Under the pieces are notes generated by a model, which saw nothing but the letters and a program-made list of their open reading frames with translations, was not told where the DNA came from and searched no databases. Position numbers and translations under genes: made by a program. Positions 62,409 through 64,000 of a stretch of DNA of 64,000 nt are shown here, in pieces (position 1 is the stretch's first letter; every line of letters starts with the position of its first letter). The stretch is from Agelas oroides (lineage: Eukaryota > Porifera > Demospongiae > Agelasida > Agelasidae). The stretch covers positions 9,424,118 to 9,488,117 of the forward strand of contig OX422185.1 in assembly GCA_949130485.1 (NCBI GenBank), read 5' to 3'.

Positions 62409-64000
62409 CGTGCTTCAAGCTCAGAGTTGTAGTTAAGGAATGTATGCAGGTATTTTAGCGCTTCAAAAGCCTATCGAGAGACCGAAGACCAGGCTATATC
62501 GATAATGCTCTTTTGGTCATAACAGCTCTAGCCATTTGAAATCCACACTACCCAAGGCCTTCACATAAGCTCTTTTTCGTCTAAGTGTCTGCTTACTGAG
62601 CACCCACGAGCTCACCATTTTCAGCAACCAGCCTGTCTCTTAGCGCAAGTATCTAGGTTGAGTCGATGGCATTTTCCAATACCACTTGAAATGCAGGGCA
62701 ACTGTGAAAGCTAGTCTCGTGCCCAGACCCTCCCCCACACGTGCGAGAAAGAGGGGCAGGGTAGCTCCCCAATCTGAGAGCTTGAATCAGATTCTAGAAC
62801 GCATAATTATATGTGCATGACGTAAGCGATCGTATTTTGAATAATTATTTGTAAGTTTCATTGGCTGGAGTAATCAAGAAATTTGCAATCAAGTAGACAA
62901 GTATAGTAGGATGAACACAGACTTTGAGTGTAACAAATACATATATTTAGAATGCTTATAAAAAGTTGCACCACCATTCATGCTTGGACGTTCTGACTGG
63001 AGATCAACAGGCTCACACAGAGCTGTGTTTCCAGGCATGTTTGCAGAAAATCTAGCCCCCTGGTGGACAAAATAGAGGCTCTTAGCAGAGCAAAGCTCAA
63101 GTGGCAACATATCTCTGCTTAATGGCTGTCTTCTCACTCAACATTGCAGCAAGTCTCTTACAGAAGATTGTGGTGGCTTTCCCATACCCCAGTTGATAGG
63201 GCTGGTGGTGTAAGAAGTGAATGATTTACTTCTTTGATTCTCTGGTCATATGGAACTCTCTTCTCTTACTCATGCAAGATATAGACACACTACATACACA
63301 CAAGGAAAACGCAAGCTACTATGACTCAGACAGAAAGGAAGGGTACCTCTGCACACTTTGAACAGTAGCAGATGGCATCCCAGTAGGGTGAACAACTGTT
63401 GCATGCTCCCTGCTGGATCTCTAACACAGCATTGCTGTCTGTTTATTAATCACTCCTTCCCATCTCAATCAACAATTCTCCACTTGTGGACCACATTGTA
63501 TAGTCTGTAAATTAATTAATTGCAAGACTTACTATAAGTTGCAAGTTCTCATGATTATTATGCTAGTAAATCTGCATTGTTGCTATACTCAGAGCACTGT
63601 AGAAGGGACACAGTACTCCATCACTGGCATCTGATACTACTGTTAGTATAGACACAAGTACAATGTTTTGCGCATTCACTTCATCTCACCAGCATTGAAG
63701 CAAGAAGTACAGTTTGATGTTACCTTGCTCTATGTTCAAGTTTGCTGATACACAGTAAGTTATAGCTCTATCCAGGTGTGTAGCACCAATTGAGGAGAGA
63801 AAAAGGTAAGCAAGCCACAAGGGCTGCATTCATTTTAAATATCAGGTACAATGGTGTATTCAACATTGGGAAATATCACTTGTGAGCATTGGTGAGCTGG
63901 CTGTTGAGCTGCATGTTGGGGTAAGTGGGGTCTATAATATGCTCAGCTCAGTTTTATCAGTTTTACATAATTACCTATACGCTTTAGATGAAATTAGCAA
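62409..64000. other. Non-genic stretch
   Basis: A minus frame at 62889-63137 has ordinary amino-acid composition but no recognised family and no splice partner. Nothing else supported. Confidence 0.35.

Noticed and set aside
62889-63137. 82-codon minus frame
   Set aside because: Ordinary composition but nothing recognisable and no supporting signals.

Overview
The window is animal nuclear DNA. It has GT-AG introns, one-repeat-per-exon ankyrin coding, metazoan-type Penelope-like and Crypton remnants, tRNA-derived SINEs and dense TIR/MITE families. Domain content (death-fold CARD, Ig and ankyrin repeats in one gene) and the very high load of small DNA transposons suggest an invertebrate, perhaps a sponge or another early-branching animal; this is inference and I could not place a species.

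Region 1 to about 14.4 kb is repeat-rich and mostly non-genic. It holds a 40-bp minisatellite, a GA microsatellite, a 1.7-kb GGAACC minisatellite with a 341-bp higher-order duplication, and an inverted duplication of a roughly 1-kb unit at 6.9-7.8 and 12.2-13.4 kb. Each arm carries a small unidentified gene or its relic. Between the arms lie two Penelope-like fragments, a hammerhead-ribozyme fold, several MITEs and foldbacks. One arm is interrupted by a hAT-type MITE with a perfect 8-bp target duplication.

Region 14.4 to 62.2 kb is best read as one plus-strand gene of about 30 exons (my splicing gives 1172 codons plus stop). Order: short N-terminus, first half of an Ig domain, CARD, 23-nt microexon, second half of the Ig, a second Ig, about nine ankyrin-type exons or exon pairs, three linker exons, then a second CARD, another 23-nt microexon and about seven ankyrin units. 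Every junction keeps frame. The second half repeats the exon order of the first, so the gene grew by internal duplication, or is two paralogous neighbours read as one. The CARD and ankyrin parts suggest an intracellular adaptor or sensor; the role is inference.

The introns of this gene hold most of the mobile DNA: a mariner-type transposase relic, several MITE families with TA-flanked ends starting TACYGTA, a Crypton/KIAA1958-like recombinase pseudogene, an antisense Penelope-like relic, tRNA-SINEs including one with six tandem A boxes, and a TIR family of which three copies carry the same HIRAN-like coding fragment. After the stop codon a polyadenylation signal lies about 0.2 kb downstream, and I see no further gene to the window end.
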